NCBI RefSeq assembly: GCF_018691265.1
Contig: NW_024881313.1
Location: forward strand, 5,609,501-5,673,500
Length of the DNA: 64,000 bases
DNA from: Tyto alba
Lineage: Eukaryota; Chordata; Aves; Strigiformes; Tytonidae
Direction: 5' to 3'
This document shows positions 47,571-58,447 of this stretch, in pieces. How positions within the stretch are numbered: the first letter of the stretch is position 1; every line of letters starts with the position of its first letter. Under the pieces are notes generated by a model. The model was not told where the DNA came from and did not search any database. It saw only the letters and a list, made by a program, of their open reading frames with translations. The position numbers and the translations under genes are program-made.

Positions 47571-47706
47571 CATCTAAATGAAACCCCAGCTGGCTGAGTC
47601 CTGCTTGTTATGGGCCATGAAGCAGATGGAAACATCACTCTTTCCCAGCTCCCAGCTGGGGCAAATCCACACCTGGGAGAAGACACAGCTGAAAAGCAAG
47701 ATCCAG
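47571..47706 (+). CDS. Possible exon on the plus strand, unidentified
   Basis: The acceptor (GGCTGCTGTCTTCTGTCTCAG) and donor (ATCCAG then GTGAGT) are both close to consensus. The 136 nt between contain a TAA at 47576 in one frame, followed at once by ATG and 42 further codons to the donor (phase 0). The peptide includes QLGQIHTWEKTQLKSKIQ, with vertebrate-like codon choice. It could be a first coding exon, though the initiation context is poor, or a non-coding RNA exon. A shorter exon from an inner AG near 47655 is also possible. No family recognised, and no partner exon found. Confidence 0.25.
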
Positions 47707-50700
47707 GTGAGTATACTTGAAAGAAAGGTGTTTCTAGCAACATACTTGGTTCTCAAAGGCTATTGTCTGCTCTGAACATCTTTGTGCTTTGTCCTTGTGA
47801 CTGGACACAAGAAAGAGAAAGGTCCTCTGAAGTGCTCTGGATTCTCATTTTCACTGCATGACAAACCTGAAAAGGTCTGGAAAAAATGTTAAAGTCAAGG
47901 ATTTTCTGTGTGTATTATGTGTGAAAAAGCAGTATTTCTGTACCTGTAAATTACAGAGCAATCTTTTGTAAGAGTGCACGTCTGACCTACAGAGAAGGAA
48001 GAGTCCTGTCTGGAGACAACCTTGTGCCAGGCAGTGTTTAGGGGCCAGCTAATCAATATAAGCCTGAAGAAGGCCTGAGCAGGGAGGGACTACCTGAGGG
48101 ATAGTCCCAAATAGGTCCCAAAAGGGTTCCACCTCAGAGGCGTCTACGTAGGATGTCTAAAGGGGTTCCCAGCTGCTTAGAGGATGTACAGCAGGGAAAT
48201 GCCTGGGGAAGTAAAGCTGTCTAGGTGCACAGAGATGCATCCTGGAGATGCAAGAGTTGAGATACAGATCAGAAGATGGGCATGCAACACAGAGACATGG
48301 GGTGCCATGGAAGCTGCAGTGCTGAGGAAGCTAGGGGAGGTCACAAGGGTGGGTTGCTGCTGCTGCCAGGGCAGAGTGATAAGCTTTCTGATATTCAGTG
48401 CATTTCAGCATCAGGAGAAATCCTGGCAAGTCATCCCCGCTCCTCTGAAACAACCTTTTCTTTATAACATCTGAGACAGCAAATATTTTATGAAGAGTTA
48501 AGGTCACCTCTGATGTTTTGACCTCATTCCCTTTGAAATTGGTTAAGATTAAGTGATTTGGCTGAACCTAGCAGATGGTGCAGCAAACTGGACAGGCCTC
48601 TCCACCCCCTCAGCCTCACAGACAAGGAACATGCTGTACTGGAAGTGGAGCAGGAGCCAGTTCTCTGTTTGTGACTCTTGGTACAGAGACAAACCCAACA
48701 GCCCCAAGGCTCCTTCATACAGAGGTAGACATGAGCCCTCTTGGATACCCACTGCGCTGGAATGAACCCTGGTCTGGAAACTTCATGCAGAAGTAGCATT
48801 CTTGCTACTTCTGTCTAGTGCTTTTTGGTTTAAAGTGTAATTTGGTGGGGAGGCTTAATGTTTGAGCAGGTGCCTAACTGGAAATTGCCATTTTTTGACT
48901 CTCCTGTTTAAAAGTGATGTGAGGAAATAGCAACCTTATATCAGCTTTAAGAATGCAAGGAGTAAATAGGAAGAAGATTAACAAAAAAGTGGATGTAAAA
49001 TAGCACAGAATGAAGTAGCATTAAAGCAACAGCCCTGCCAGGCACAACGTGCTGGCCCAAGGTGCTTGCAGAGCCCAGACTACAGGAACAGTGGGAATTT
49101 GTTAGTCTGAATGCACGTGTTAGTGGTGGGGCAAGTAATAACACCTATCTTTGAGGTCACTCAGCAGCTGCTTTATAGTGCTCAAAAGTTCACATATGAG
49201 GGACTACTAGAACCAGGTAAAAAGGCAGCATCATGCCCAAAGGCCTTACTGAAAAAAGGAAGAAAAAGGGCAACATGTAGAAGAATAGAAGCCTGTCCAG
49301 TGCAGGACTGGTAAATCCCAAGCAGCTTTGCGGTAAACTACAGACATTTCCCTCAGAACTACTCTTCTTCCATTCAGAAGGGTGGCTATGGGAGGTACCC
49401 ATGTTTTTCCTTCACGTAAGAATAGAGATGTCTGAAAACCACCCAGAGTATCCTCTAGTTTCACAGCAGTTCAAAGGAAATCCCGAAGCTTTCAAATGCA
49501 TGTAGACCTTGAGCAGTTTTGCTCTGGAGAAGTATGGCGTATGGTTGAAATGCCAAGAGGTACGTTGCAATATCACCCGGGAACTGACTCCAGAGCCCTG
49601 GAAATACTGAAACGAACAGGAGCTTGGCATTTCTGCAGAGGAAAGAAAAAAAGCCAAGAGCTGATGTGGAGAACAAGAAATCAGTTCAGAAGTAGTTATC
49701 CGGAGACAGGTAGCATAAGCTTCATGACAGCAGTTGTGTACCCTCCTTTCTTGGGCCAAATACGAAGCCCCTTGTAGTCCATGAACTGCTTCCAGTGACT
49801 GGTGCAACTTTTGGATCAGGCATGCGCTTACCATCTGAGTTGAAGTTTATTTTTTGGGGGGTAGTACAGTTCAGTCAACCTAACTTGCCAGCAAAAAAAG
49901 GCACGTTTTATCAATGAAAGCTTCAATCTGCACAAAGAAAATAATTCTTAATATATGAACTGATTAATATGAACAGAAGGAGATGTCTCTAATGGACTTA
50001 AAAGATATGTTTACCTCCAATCTGACTCACAGAGCACGCAGTCCTTACAGCATACTAACTAAAGCATACAAAATGCATAAAAGAAGTGGCCTCCTAATTG
50101 GAAATCATCCCTACAATGCCGCAACACCAAAATTTTCAAGGAATCATATTATGGATTCTGTCCATTAACTTCTTGCTTGTCGCCTCTTGGTGTACATAAT
50201 TGTATCACGCTTTTTCAGTTCACAAGAACTTTTCAGGGAATTCCTCATAAAAAGAAAAAAAAAAAAGGAGAATGGCTTAGATACTCAGATCTGGCAAAAG
50301 TTTCACATTACAAAAGTGATATTGATCTAAAAACCCTTATGTTATTATCCAAGTAGTTTCCAATTGTTCCTGGAACTATTATAGCATAAAGACCACTGCC
50401 AGTTCCTTAGAGAAGGGAACTCATTAGGTTTGCAAGAATTAGCTGAAATTGAAATTCTCTGACATCTTCATGAAGAAAAGAAGGTCTGTTTCATTGCAAA
50501 CAATTCAGATTTTAAGAGATTATGTCAGGTTGTAAATGTCTGCGCAGTTGAAAGAATGGCTTTTCTGGTAATAATGTATTTCTAATTTTCACATAATAAG
50601 CCCCAAGAACTGATAACTAGAAAGACATTATAGTAATGGGGAAGGCACTGTTACAAAATTAATACATTTTTTTAAGTTGTTAGAGAAATTACTTTGCAAG

Positions 50701-53499
50701 AAATTTGCATGCAAAAAGCCCGAGCAGTGAGAAAGTGATGTAAGAACTGTTGGGTGTGGTACTCCCCTGTTGAGTGTCAAGAATTGTCCATATTCCTTCT
50801 TTCACAGGGGCAGAAGGACACCTGGCAGGAGCTTTTTTTGCGAAGGCTCCTCTGGAGGTGCCTGAAGCAACTGTAAAACATCTGTGGCCACACACATACT
50901 GGCACCACAGCCAAAAGTGAATCTGGAAGAGTCAGTGCTAACCATGAAGACTTTTAGCCCCTGGAGGTCCAAAACATCCTTAGCCACAAATGAAGCACAA
51001 GGTGTGAGAGCAACCGGGACCAACCCCAAGAAGAAGTCATAATGTGATTTGAGGCAAGATGTGATGATTTGATTAATCTCCAATGTCAAGAGGCAAATCA
51101 CTGACTTTGTAATTCACCATAAATAGCACTGGCCTACTTGGGGTGAATTTTCTGATTTCTGACTGTCATGTGCTCTACACCCCGGGGGTCAATCAGCAGG
51201 CAGAAACTGCTAGGCAACCACAGCTGCTGGTCCTTAGCATACAATCGACTGATAGGAGCTGTTAGACAGCATCCATATGGTGTTTGAATGAGACATCCCT
51301 CCATCCACGCTGGAGGAGAGATTGCTCCTGAAGACCCTCCTAGGACCATGCAGTGGAATTTAAACCTTAAATAATTCAATGCTGTGGTTATTTTTCTCAC
51401 TTCTGTTCAGTCCCCCCCATTTTATTACTCATGACACAACATTTATGACCTCTCTGAAATCCCAATTAAGAATTGTAATAAGAAATGACTATGTGTTAGT
51501 GCTGGTGATTTGTCTTTCCTTGTAAAGGGAGCTATATTTTAATGACCTAAACAATACGCATATGTAACGTAGTCTACTTCTAAGTGAAATCAAACACAAA
51601 TCCAAATGCAGGCCAGTGTTGCCAGCAGGTTATAGTGATTCTCTCAGCTTTAAAGAGGGTCTGGAAGGAGGAGCCTTCTTTTACCATTTGCCAGTTCCAT
51701 GTTATCCTTGGGGGCATGATATATGGCTAAGCATCATGTTATGATATAACAACACAAATATAATTTAATAACTTGGGTGTCAAATGGCTAAGATTTATGG
51801 TCAAGGAGGCTAAATGTTCACAAAGAATTGCTCCAGAGATGCAGTCCTATTGGATTAAGAGAGAAAAACTGGCTAACGCAGTGTTTTAGACAACACATCT
51901 CTGTGGGGCTGAAGGCTTTGGATCACTTTTTGCGCTGTATTAATATTTCCTTGTTGCTTTTCCAGAAACTCTCTTTCTAATTATAGTTTCTTGAGTTCAC
52001 TCTGTACAAATTAAAAGCACATTACTTCAGTGTGCTGCTGTTTAAACAACAGGCTGTAGAATGGGCCAGATGCGGCTCCTTTCATCTTAGTGTCACTGCA
52101 AATGTTTGTACGAGCAGCTTGCAGGGTCTCTGACTTACAAGAAGATCCAATCTATGATGAGTGGGCAGATGCTTTTTATTTTCCAGAAAAAAAAAAAAAA
52201 AAAATGAAGCAAGCTTGCTAAAGCCTTTCCAAATCAGTAAACTGGAGGCTGGGGGAGCCAAATGAGGATTTGTGAGGCACCACCAAACTGATCGGAGAAT
52301 GGCATGACACGAGTGTGATGAAGGGCAAGGTCCCTCCCAGTTGCAGCTGCTGGAATAGCCTAAACTTTTGAAAAATAAACTGCAGTTCATAAGAGAAACA
52401 TCCTTCACTGCCCTTCACAGTGTCCCCAGTGATGTGTCATCTCATCTGGTGGCTGTCCTGGTTCCTTGCTTTCCTCTGGAGTGTCTGGCGTTTGGCCTCT
52501 TGTCCTAACAAACAACAGCCCTCTAGTTCTGCTGTGGCTGCAAATGTCTCATTGTCAAAGTCTCCTGAGATGAAGTAAGCAGCTCTACAGAGAGACACAC
52601 TAATAGCACCCAAACAATTTAAAATGAGAAAAAACCTGGGCTGCTGAGAAAATGGGAAATGGACTCTGTTGCCACCACGACAGCCGCTCACCTTGTGCTA
52701 TGATGCTGTTTGCAGCAGAACTCCTCACCTTGCCGGCAGGCCCCAAGGAATACACCTTTCTCATCTATTTACCTAACTTTACACCCAGTCTGTTCTTCCA
52801 AGGCTGGCAGAAGCTTGCTCCCTGAAGTGTGCTGGTGCTGCACACATGCATGTCCAGGCGGCAATAACCTTTGGACAAAATACTGGAGCAGTGTGAGACA
52901 GCTGCCAAAGTTCCAGTTGTCTCTGCTACAGTGGGCTGGGAAATGGCTTTTCTGCCTTCAGCCACATGTGCAGAAGCCCCTTACAGTGTGTGGGGCTCGG
53001 TATTAAGGAGGCGAGGACTGCATCCAGCACTGCTCCCTGTTACCCTACGTCTGTTTCTTTCGCTCAGCCTGCCCCAAGGTGGTCAGCCCCAGGTTTGTAG
53101 GGTAAGGTCATCTGCAATTATGCTGAATGGGCCCAAACACTTATGAAATCATGATGATACCACTGTATACACAACATCCCATGTGCAGTGTGGTTGAGGT
53201 TTGGGTAAATATTTTTCTTGCCAGGTAAACTTGGGGTTGGTTTTGTTTTCCCTGCATGTTTTTTTGCTGTGGTTTAGAGACCAAGTCCTGTCCACAAATC
53301 TCTTTGCAGTGAAATAAGAATGCCAGTATTCTCAACTGGTATTTTTGGCAAGAGGCACACTCCCATGCTGTTTGAAGAAGGCCCCAAGGGTCCCAGTGCT
53401 TTTCCACCATTAAAAGCCACAGCTTCTTGGGTTTCCCTTGCCTTTCCCTTTTTCCTGATCTGACTTGTGCCAGTGGCCAGAGCTCAATTTCTAGCCCAG
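47707..53499. other. Non-coding sequence, no gene recognised
   Basis: Contains A-runs at about 50260-50266 and 52186-52204. A 100-codon minus frame at 50802-51101 was examined because of its length, but splice signals around it are weak and no family was recognised. Nothing else stands out. Confidence 0.45.
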
Positions 53500-53570
53500 C
53501 CACGGGCTGCCTTCATGACCCTGGACAGTCACTTGCCATCCTCTGTTTCCCTGTCAGCAAAACAGAGACC
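53500..53570 (-). repeat. Ancient MIR/L3-like fragment, inverted
   Basis: CTTCATGACCCTGGACAGTC, ACTTGCCATCCTCTGTTTCC and CTGTCAGCAAAACAGAGACC follow, in order, the well-known segment 'TGTGACCTTGGGCAAGTCACTTAACCTCTCTGTGCCTCAGTTTCCCCATCTGTAAAATGGGGA'. The match is by eye but covers three consecutive blocks. Confidence 0.5.
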
Positions 53571-54628
53571 TCGCTTCCCCGCGGGAGGTTCGGGAAGACG
53601 AGTGCCACCCGGGGATGCGAGGCAGCCGGCTCCTGCGGCACGGGGAGGGGACCCATAAACATTCGATTGCACCCTACCCTCTCACACCCATCCTCCCCCT
53701 CTCTTGACATGTTGCTTCCTCCTCCTCCCCTCCTCATCGATGAGCCATGAGCCCCAAGGGCTTTCACTGTCTTGAATTTTCTCATCTCCTCTACTTCTAG
53801 CTTTGCCCCAACCTCTGAAGGGGGTCCCTGTCAGACCCGTAGCTTTGTCTGCGGGCAAAGGAGGTTAATAATTCACCTGCCCACCTTCGCAAAGCATTCC
53901 GAGAGCCTTGCTTGATCAATGTTATCTCAAAAGGCCAAGGGATTTGGGGGGCAGAGGGGGAAAGGGGAAGGCTGGGTTTATGATGTATTTATTAATTCCA
54001 GCCCAAGCAAGGAGCTTTCTGGTGGGGAGGGAAACCAAACTGAGCTTCCTTCCCATGCTGATGCAATTATTGAGTTTATATTTGCAAAAATAATAAAAGG
54101 TTTGGAACACAAATTGGCCTGAGGCTTGAGCCAGGCTTAGGTGTGGGCTTTTTTCTGCCTAACTCCTAATCAGTTACTCTGTACCTCAGTGGTACTGTCT
54201 TGCCTGTGCTGATTTACTGGTCAGTTTTACCGCTGGTGTTGTAATACATATGTAATAGGGGTTGTCATTGCTTGTCAGCGTTTGAGGTAAGCTGTTTCCC
54301 AACAGAACTTAGGCTACAGATAATACCTGCTTTTTTAAGCAGATGCTTTACCTGCATGCAGTTGCAGGTGGCCACCCCTGCCCGGGAGTGTGGCACCCAG
54401 CAGGTCCCCGGGCACCCCTCCAGCTCCCGGGAGACGGTGCTCCAAAAACGCAAAAGTGTGCCAGGATTCCCTCGTCCTGGGCCCGCTGCGAGCACACCTC
54501 GCCTGCTGCAAAGGCACACGGCTGCCGTGGGGCCTCGGTACCGCCGGGAACGGGACGGCGGGAAAGTGACTGGGGGGCAGCGAGAGGCACCGCGCCCACG
54601 CGGATTTCTAACAGAACAAAATGCAAAG

Positions 54629-54869
54629 AACCAACCAAACAAAAAAAAACCCAAACAAACAAAACCAACCAACCAACCAACCAAACAAAAAAAACCAAAA
54701 CAACAACAACAACAAAACAACAACAAAAAAAAAAAAAAAAAAAAAAAACAAAACAAAAAGACAAACCAAACCAAACCAAAACCACCACCACCAACAACAA
54801 AAAAAAAAACAACAAAAAACGAACAAACAAAAACAAAACCAAACCAAACCAACCCAAAACACACAAAAA
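54629..54869 (+). repeat. A/C-only low-complexity tract (G/T-only on the minus strand)
   Basis: Of 241 consecutive bases only two (G at 54760 and G at 54821) are not A or C. Sub-repeats include (CCAA)5 at 54665-54684, CAA repeats around 54695-54725, an A-run of about 23 at 54725-54748, (CCAAA)n around 54766-54785, CCA repeats at 54781-54792, and CAAA/CCAAA units to 54854. The minus strand therefore reads GGTTGGTTGGTTGG and GGTTTGGTTTGG, motifs able to form two-tier G-quadruplexes. The tract is embedded in the CpG island. Confidence 0.95.
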
Positions 54870-55022
54870 TCGTTCCAAGGCCCGAAGTCGGTTAGTTTAT
54901 CACCGGTGGTCCCGCACTTTCCGCAAACGCAGGAGGACGCTGTCCCCGCAGCCAGCGCCGCGCTCCGCCGCGCCCCCCCGCGCCGGGTCGGGACAGGCCG
55001 CACCGCCGCCGCCGCCGCCGGG

Positions 55023-55041
55023 CCGCCACCAGGGGGCGCTG
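55023..55041 (+). promoter_or_regulatory. CTCF-binding motif (perfect core)
   Basis: CCACCAGGGGGCGC at 55026-55039 fits the CTCF core CCASYAGRKGGCRS at all 14 positions. The extended site CCGCCACCAGGGGGCGCTG also agrees with the 19-bp consensus except at the first two and last bases. It lies in the CpG island, a typical setting for CTCF at promoters or insulators. CpG methylation here could modulate binding. Confidence 0.7.
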
Positions 55042-55073
55042 GCTCCCCGCGGCCGCCGCCTGGCGCCAGCCCG

Positions 55074-55087
55074 CCGCCAGGTGGCAG
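55074..55087 (+). promoter_or_regulatory. Second CTCF-like motif in the same orientation
   Basis: CCGCCAGGTGGCAG matches the CTCF core at 13 of 14 positions (G instead of A at position 3). It starts 48 bp after the first core and has the same orientation. The same bases contain CAGGTGG, an E-box-related sequence that ZEB/SNAI-type factors can also use. Confidence 0.45.
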
Positions 55088-55114
55088 CGCGAGGCCGCCG
55101 CCGCGCCGGGTCGT

Positions 55115-55198
55115 GGGGCTCCCTCCGCCGCCACCGGGGCTCCCTCCGCCGCCACCGGGGCTCCCTCCGCCGCCACCGGGGCTCCCTCCGCCGCTCCC
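55115..55198 (+). repeat. 21-bp minisatellite, four copies
   Basis: The unit GGGGCTCCCTCCGCCGCCAC plus C repeats exactly at 55115, 55136 and 55157. The fourth copy at 55178 diverges in its last bases. Shortened copies recur at 55241-55258, 55259-55275 and 55276 onward. Because 21 is a multiple of three, every frame through it stays open, which explains the long repetitive chance frames on both strands. Confidence 0.92.
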
Positions 55199-55385
55199 GC
55201 AGCCCCAAGGCTCGCTCTGCCCCAAGTCTCCCTCAGCCGCGGGGCTCCCGCCGCCACCGGGGCTCCCTCCGCCGCGGGGCTCCCTCGGCGGCCTCTCGCT
55301 GTCTCCGGCGGTGGCGGCGGCGGCCTCTAACCCCCAGTGCACCCTCTGCGCGGCGGGGATTTATTACCACAGTGAGAGCCAGAGA

Positions 55386-55461
55386 TATTATTATTATTAA
55401 TATTATTATTATATTATTTATTATTATTTATTAATTGTTGTTTATTATTATTATTAAATTA
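55386..55461 (+). repeat. (TTA)n-type microsatellite
   Basis: Interrupted TTA/ATT repeats directly follow the CpG island, so composition changes from more than 80% G+C to almost pure A+T within about 50 bp. Confidence 0.93.
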
Positions 55462-58447
55462 ATTAGATTAATCTTTGTAGCTGTCATGGCTCTGGGTTTC
55501 TGAAAGAGGCGGCAACGAGGCTTCAGTTTTTAATTTGAGCTGAAGTTGAAAAGTGCTGCCACTCTGACAGAGGAGCATGGGTTTGCACGGCAGGAATTAA
55601 AGAGGATTGCCGTCACTTTAATTACGGGGAATGAGAGAAGTAAATACATTTGCAAATGGGGGAAGAATTATCACTGTAGGTAAAGCTAGAACAGCCTCCA
55701 TAGATCAGGGGTGCAGGCCAGACATCAGGACATACGCTGCATGGGTCACACCTGCACAGATGCTGGAACACGCTCGGGAGGAGGAAATGTTTTGGGAGAT
55801 CCATGGGCCAGAGTGACAGGCGTGGGGGCACCTGTCTTGAATGCTAGTAGAAGTCCTGCTGGAGCTCCTCTCCATAAAGGGAAAGGGCAGGTTTTGTCCT
55901 CTGGCCAGTGAAGGTGCTGCGTTTCCAGATTAAGAAATGTTTCAGAAGCATGGAAACAATGGAAGAGCAAATAGATTACACCAAACGTGCTGCAGAGGGT
56001 GATGAGTGATTAAAAGGTATAAGCAAAAGGCAAGGACAAGAAGTCATCCAGAAGCGATCCCTGGGTGAGGAAGAGCTGATGCTCACCATGACCCCAGGCA
56101 GAGTACCTGGAGAGGTCCTGCTTTCACCTGAAGGCAGGACAGCTGAGGGAACGGGTATGAGCAGGGCCAAAACTCTGCCTTGCAACATTGAAATCAGAAA
56201 GACCCTCTTTAAAGGCACCACTGTTTAGGAGACCTGTCTTTCTACATGGTATTGCTACAGTAAAAATATCAGATCTTTGAGAAAATATTTGCTACAAATA
56301 GAGGGCAGCAGGGCTACCCAGGGAAAGGAGCAAAACCACAGTGAGAGTTCTGCTGAGGTACCTTCCCTGACAGGCAGACCTAGGAGCTGCATCCATGGAG
56401 AAAGGGAGACCCTGCCCAGGGTCTGGGGAGTGGAACCAGACCCTCAGTTCGCCATTTGGACACCAGGTGGATGTACAGCCTCACCACAGTCAGGATGGAG
56501 ACAAGCAGCCTCCTCTAAGGACTGTCATATGTGAGGTGAGAGAAGCAGGACCATTTGGTACCCCAGCATAGATCTTTCAGGAAATAAAAAAGCAGCGACT
56601 CAGTCAGCAGCAAGACAGACAAACAGACATACACTGCAGAGGAGGAGCTGTGACTTTCACGGGACCGCAGGCAGGGGAGAGGCCTGCCCACCATCCAGCC
56701 CCCGCCGGCTCAGAGGGCCCTTGGGTGCCAGCTGGATGGGGATCAGCTGCAGTGTCATACCAGCACCTCCAGTGAGCTGGAACTGGCTGAGCTCTGGAGG
56801 GGAAGAGTCCAACAACTCATGTGGGGTGTTTAAAGATCACAGTTATGGGAAGTGAGATGTTGGGTGTGTTCATCCTAATACACTGAGCACAGCAGTGAAG
56901 TAAATCCCCTGCCCAGTCCTGTCTGGTCACAGGAGACCAACTGAGCTTGCTGTACCCGTAGCAGGGAGTGGGCACAAGCAGGACCCTAGTAGGACCAGCA
57001 TCAGACATGTTGCATGGATGAAAACCATATCACCAGAGAAAGAGAAACATGAGAAAGAGGCAAACTGGGCTTGTGATACCAACCTGTGGCAGCTGCTGAG
57101 GGGTGTGAGACTGACCACAGACTACATGCAGCACAGGAGACTGAGGCCAGCTCGCCTGGGCATCTGGCAATCTCTGCTGAAGCTCCATTCTCCTTCAGAG
57201 ATAAACTCCAGCTCATTCAGGAAATGCCTCGGTTGGTGGAAATGTCCACATGCTCTGCACATGCAGCAGAGTTCTGCAAAGCCATAAGGCAGCTGCCACA
57301 TGGTGGGGTTAGTCAGAGGCCCCAGGTGGGAATCTGAAAGCATAAAGATTGCTTAAGCCAGGAACATACCATAAAACATTGCTACTCTGTGGAGCAGTGT
57401 TAGGTGATACTGGGGAAGGAAATCTAGCAGCATCACTGTTCTGAAGCAATCAGCCTGTAGCATTTGTAAGTAGAGATGATGTGAATATAGAAGGGGGAAA
57501 TGTCTGGGCTGAGAATGACCCATTCCCTGTGTTTCTCTGATGGGAATGTTTTTGTGAGTTTGCCTTTGGCTCTCAGTGAAATGTGCCTTCTGACAACAAG
57601 CAGTGTGGTGAATAAGCCATTGTAGTCTGCACTTGACATTAGACTAGAATGAGAGAAAATGACATTGCTGGTTGTCTCTACTGAAGCTTTGCAAATCTTC
57701 TACTCACTAAAAGACTCAATCTATCAACCTGCCTAAAAGCCCTTCTCAAAGGTAGTACTAAACAGTCAAATCAGGCATCAAACACAACAGGGTACTGGAG
57801 GCAGAAAAATGCTAAGTACTTTTGGACTGGGACAATCATCATCATCATCAGATGAGTCAGTCCTATCTGCTGAGGAATGAGAACACAAGATGAGGGTTTT
57901 TTTTTTAAAAGTGCTAAGCAATTTCGGAGTTTGTTTCTTGGGAGAGATCATCTGATTGAATTCCGCTTCCGGACACTGGGCTCCCATTTTAGACACTGAA
58001 GGCGTCAATATTGTCAGTGAACTGTAGGTCATTATTTGCTCTATTTTAAAGTACTCTGAGCAAGGCTGATGTGCTTTGAAATTATTTATTTTTATTGACC
58101 ATGCAAGAATCTGCAAGGGACTAGTTCATCTGCGTCCACCCGCACTGTACTCGTCTAAATGCCAAAGAGAAGTGTCTTCTCCTGTGTAGTGTGTTCTCAT
58201 GCGGGCAAAAGGCAGACAGGTGAAAAGAAGATCCAGTGGTATGGCATGACTGCCCAAAGAAGGGCAGATCTGGGACAGTCCAGTGTGTGCAGAGTGAACA
58301 GAAGAACATAAAAGGAGCCACTTGACTGCATCATGAGATATGAACCTGATCCTGAATATGCAATTAGCCATTCCAATTTTTAACTCAATTCCCAAGCAAG
58401 AATGATGCTGTCTGAAGGACTCAGGCAAGGACAGAGAATAAGACATT
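55462..58447. other. Non-coding sequence, no gene recognised
   Basis: Just after the island (55470-55640) lies unique AT-balanced sequence that could include a 5' untranslated or conserved segment if transcription runs rightward. A GAG|GTGAGA donor-like site at about 56535 ends a plus-strand frame that has just closed with a stop. An (ATC)5 run lies at 57836-57851. No gene recognised. Confidence 0.45.

Larger units (their letters stand above)
54355..55370. promoter_or_regulatory. CpG island, probable promoter or insulator region
   Basis: Two very GC- and CpG-rich blocks (about 54355-54605 and 54885-55365) flank an A/C-only tract. CG dinucleotides are frequent (CGCCGCGCTCCGCCGCG-type runs), whereas the surrounding tens of kilobases are CpG-poor. 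CpG islands in birds usually mark promoters. No TATA box or obvious first exon decides the direction. The island also contains CTCF-type motifs and a 21-bp minisatellite. Long open frames on both strands through the island are low-complexity (R, P, G, A) and are not called. Confidence 0.75.

Noticed and set aside
50802..51101. 100-codon minus-strand frame with hydrophobic, protein-like content
   Set aside because: No convincing acceptor or donor, no recognised family, and the frame is not needed to explain anything nearby.
55115..55280. CRISPR-like regularly spaced repeats
   Set aside because: The copies are directly adjacent with no unique spacers; it is a eukaryotic minisatellite in a CpG island.
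54343..55434. 363-codon plus-strand frame and overlapping long minus-strand frames through the CpG island
   Set aside because: The frames run through the A/C-only tract (only K, N, Q, T, P and H possible) and the 21-bp minisatellite, whose period divisible by three prevents stops. Composition explains their length, and no frame resembles a protein.
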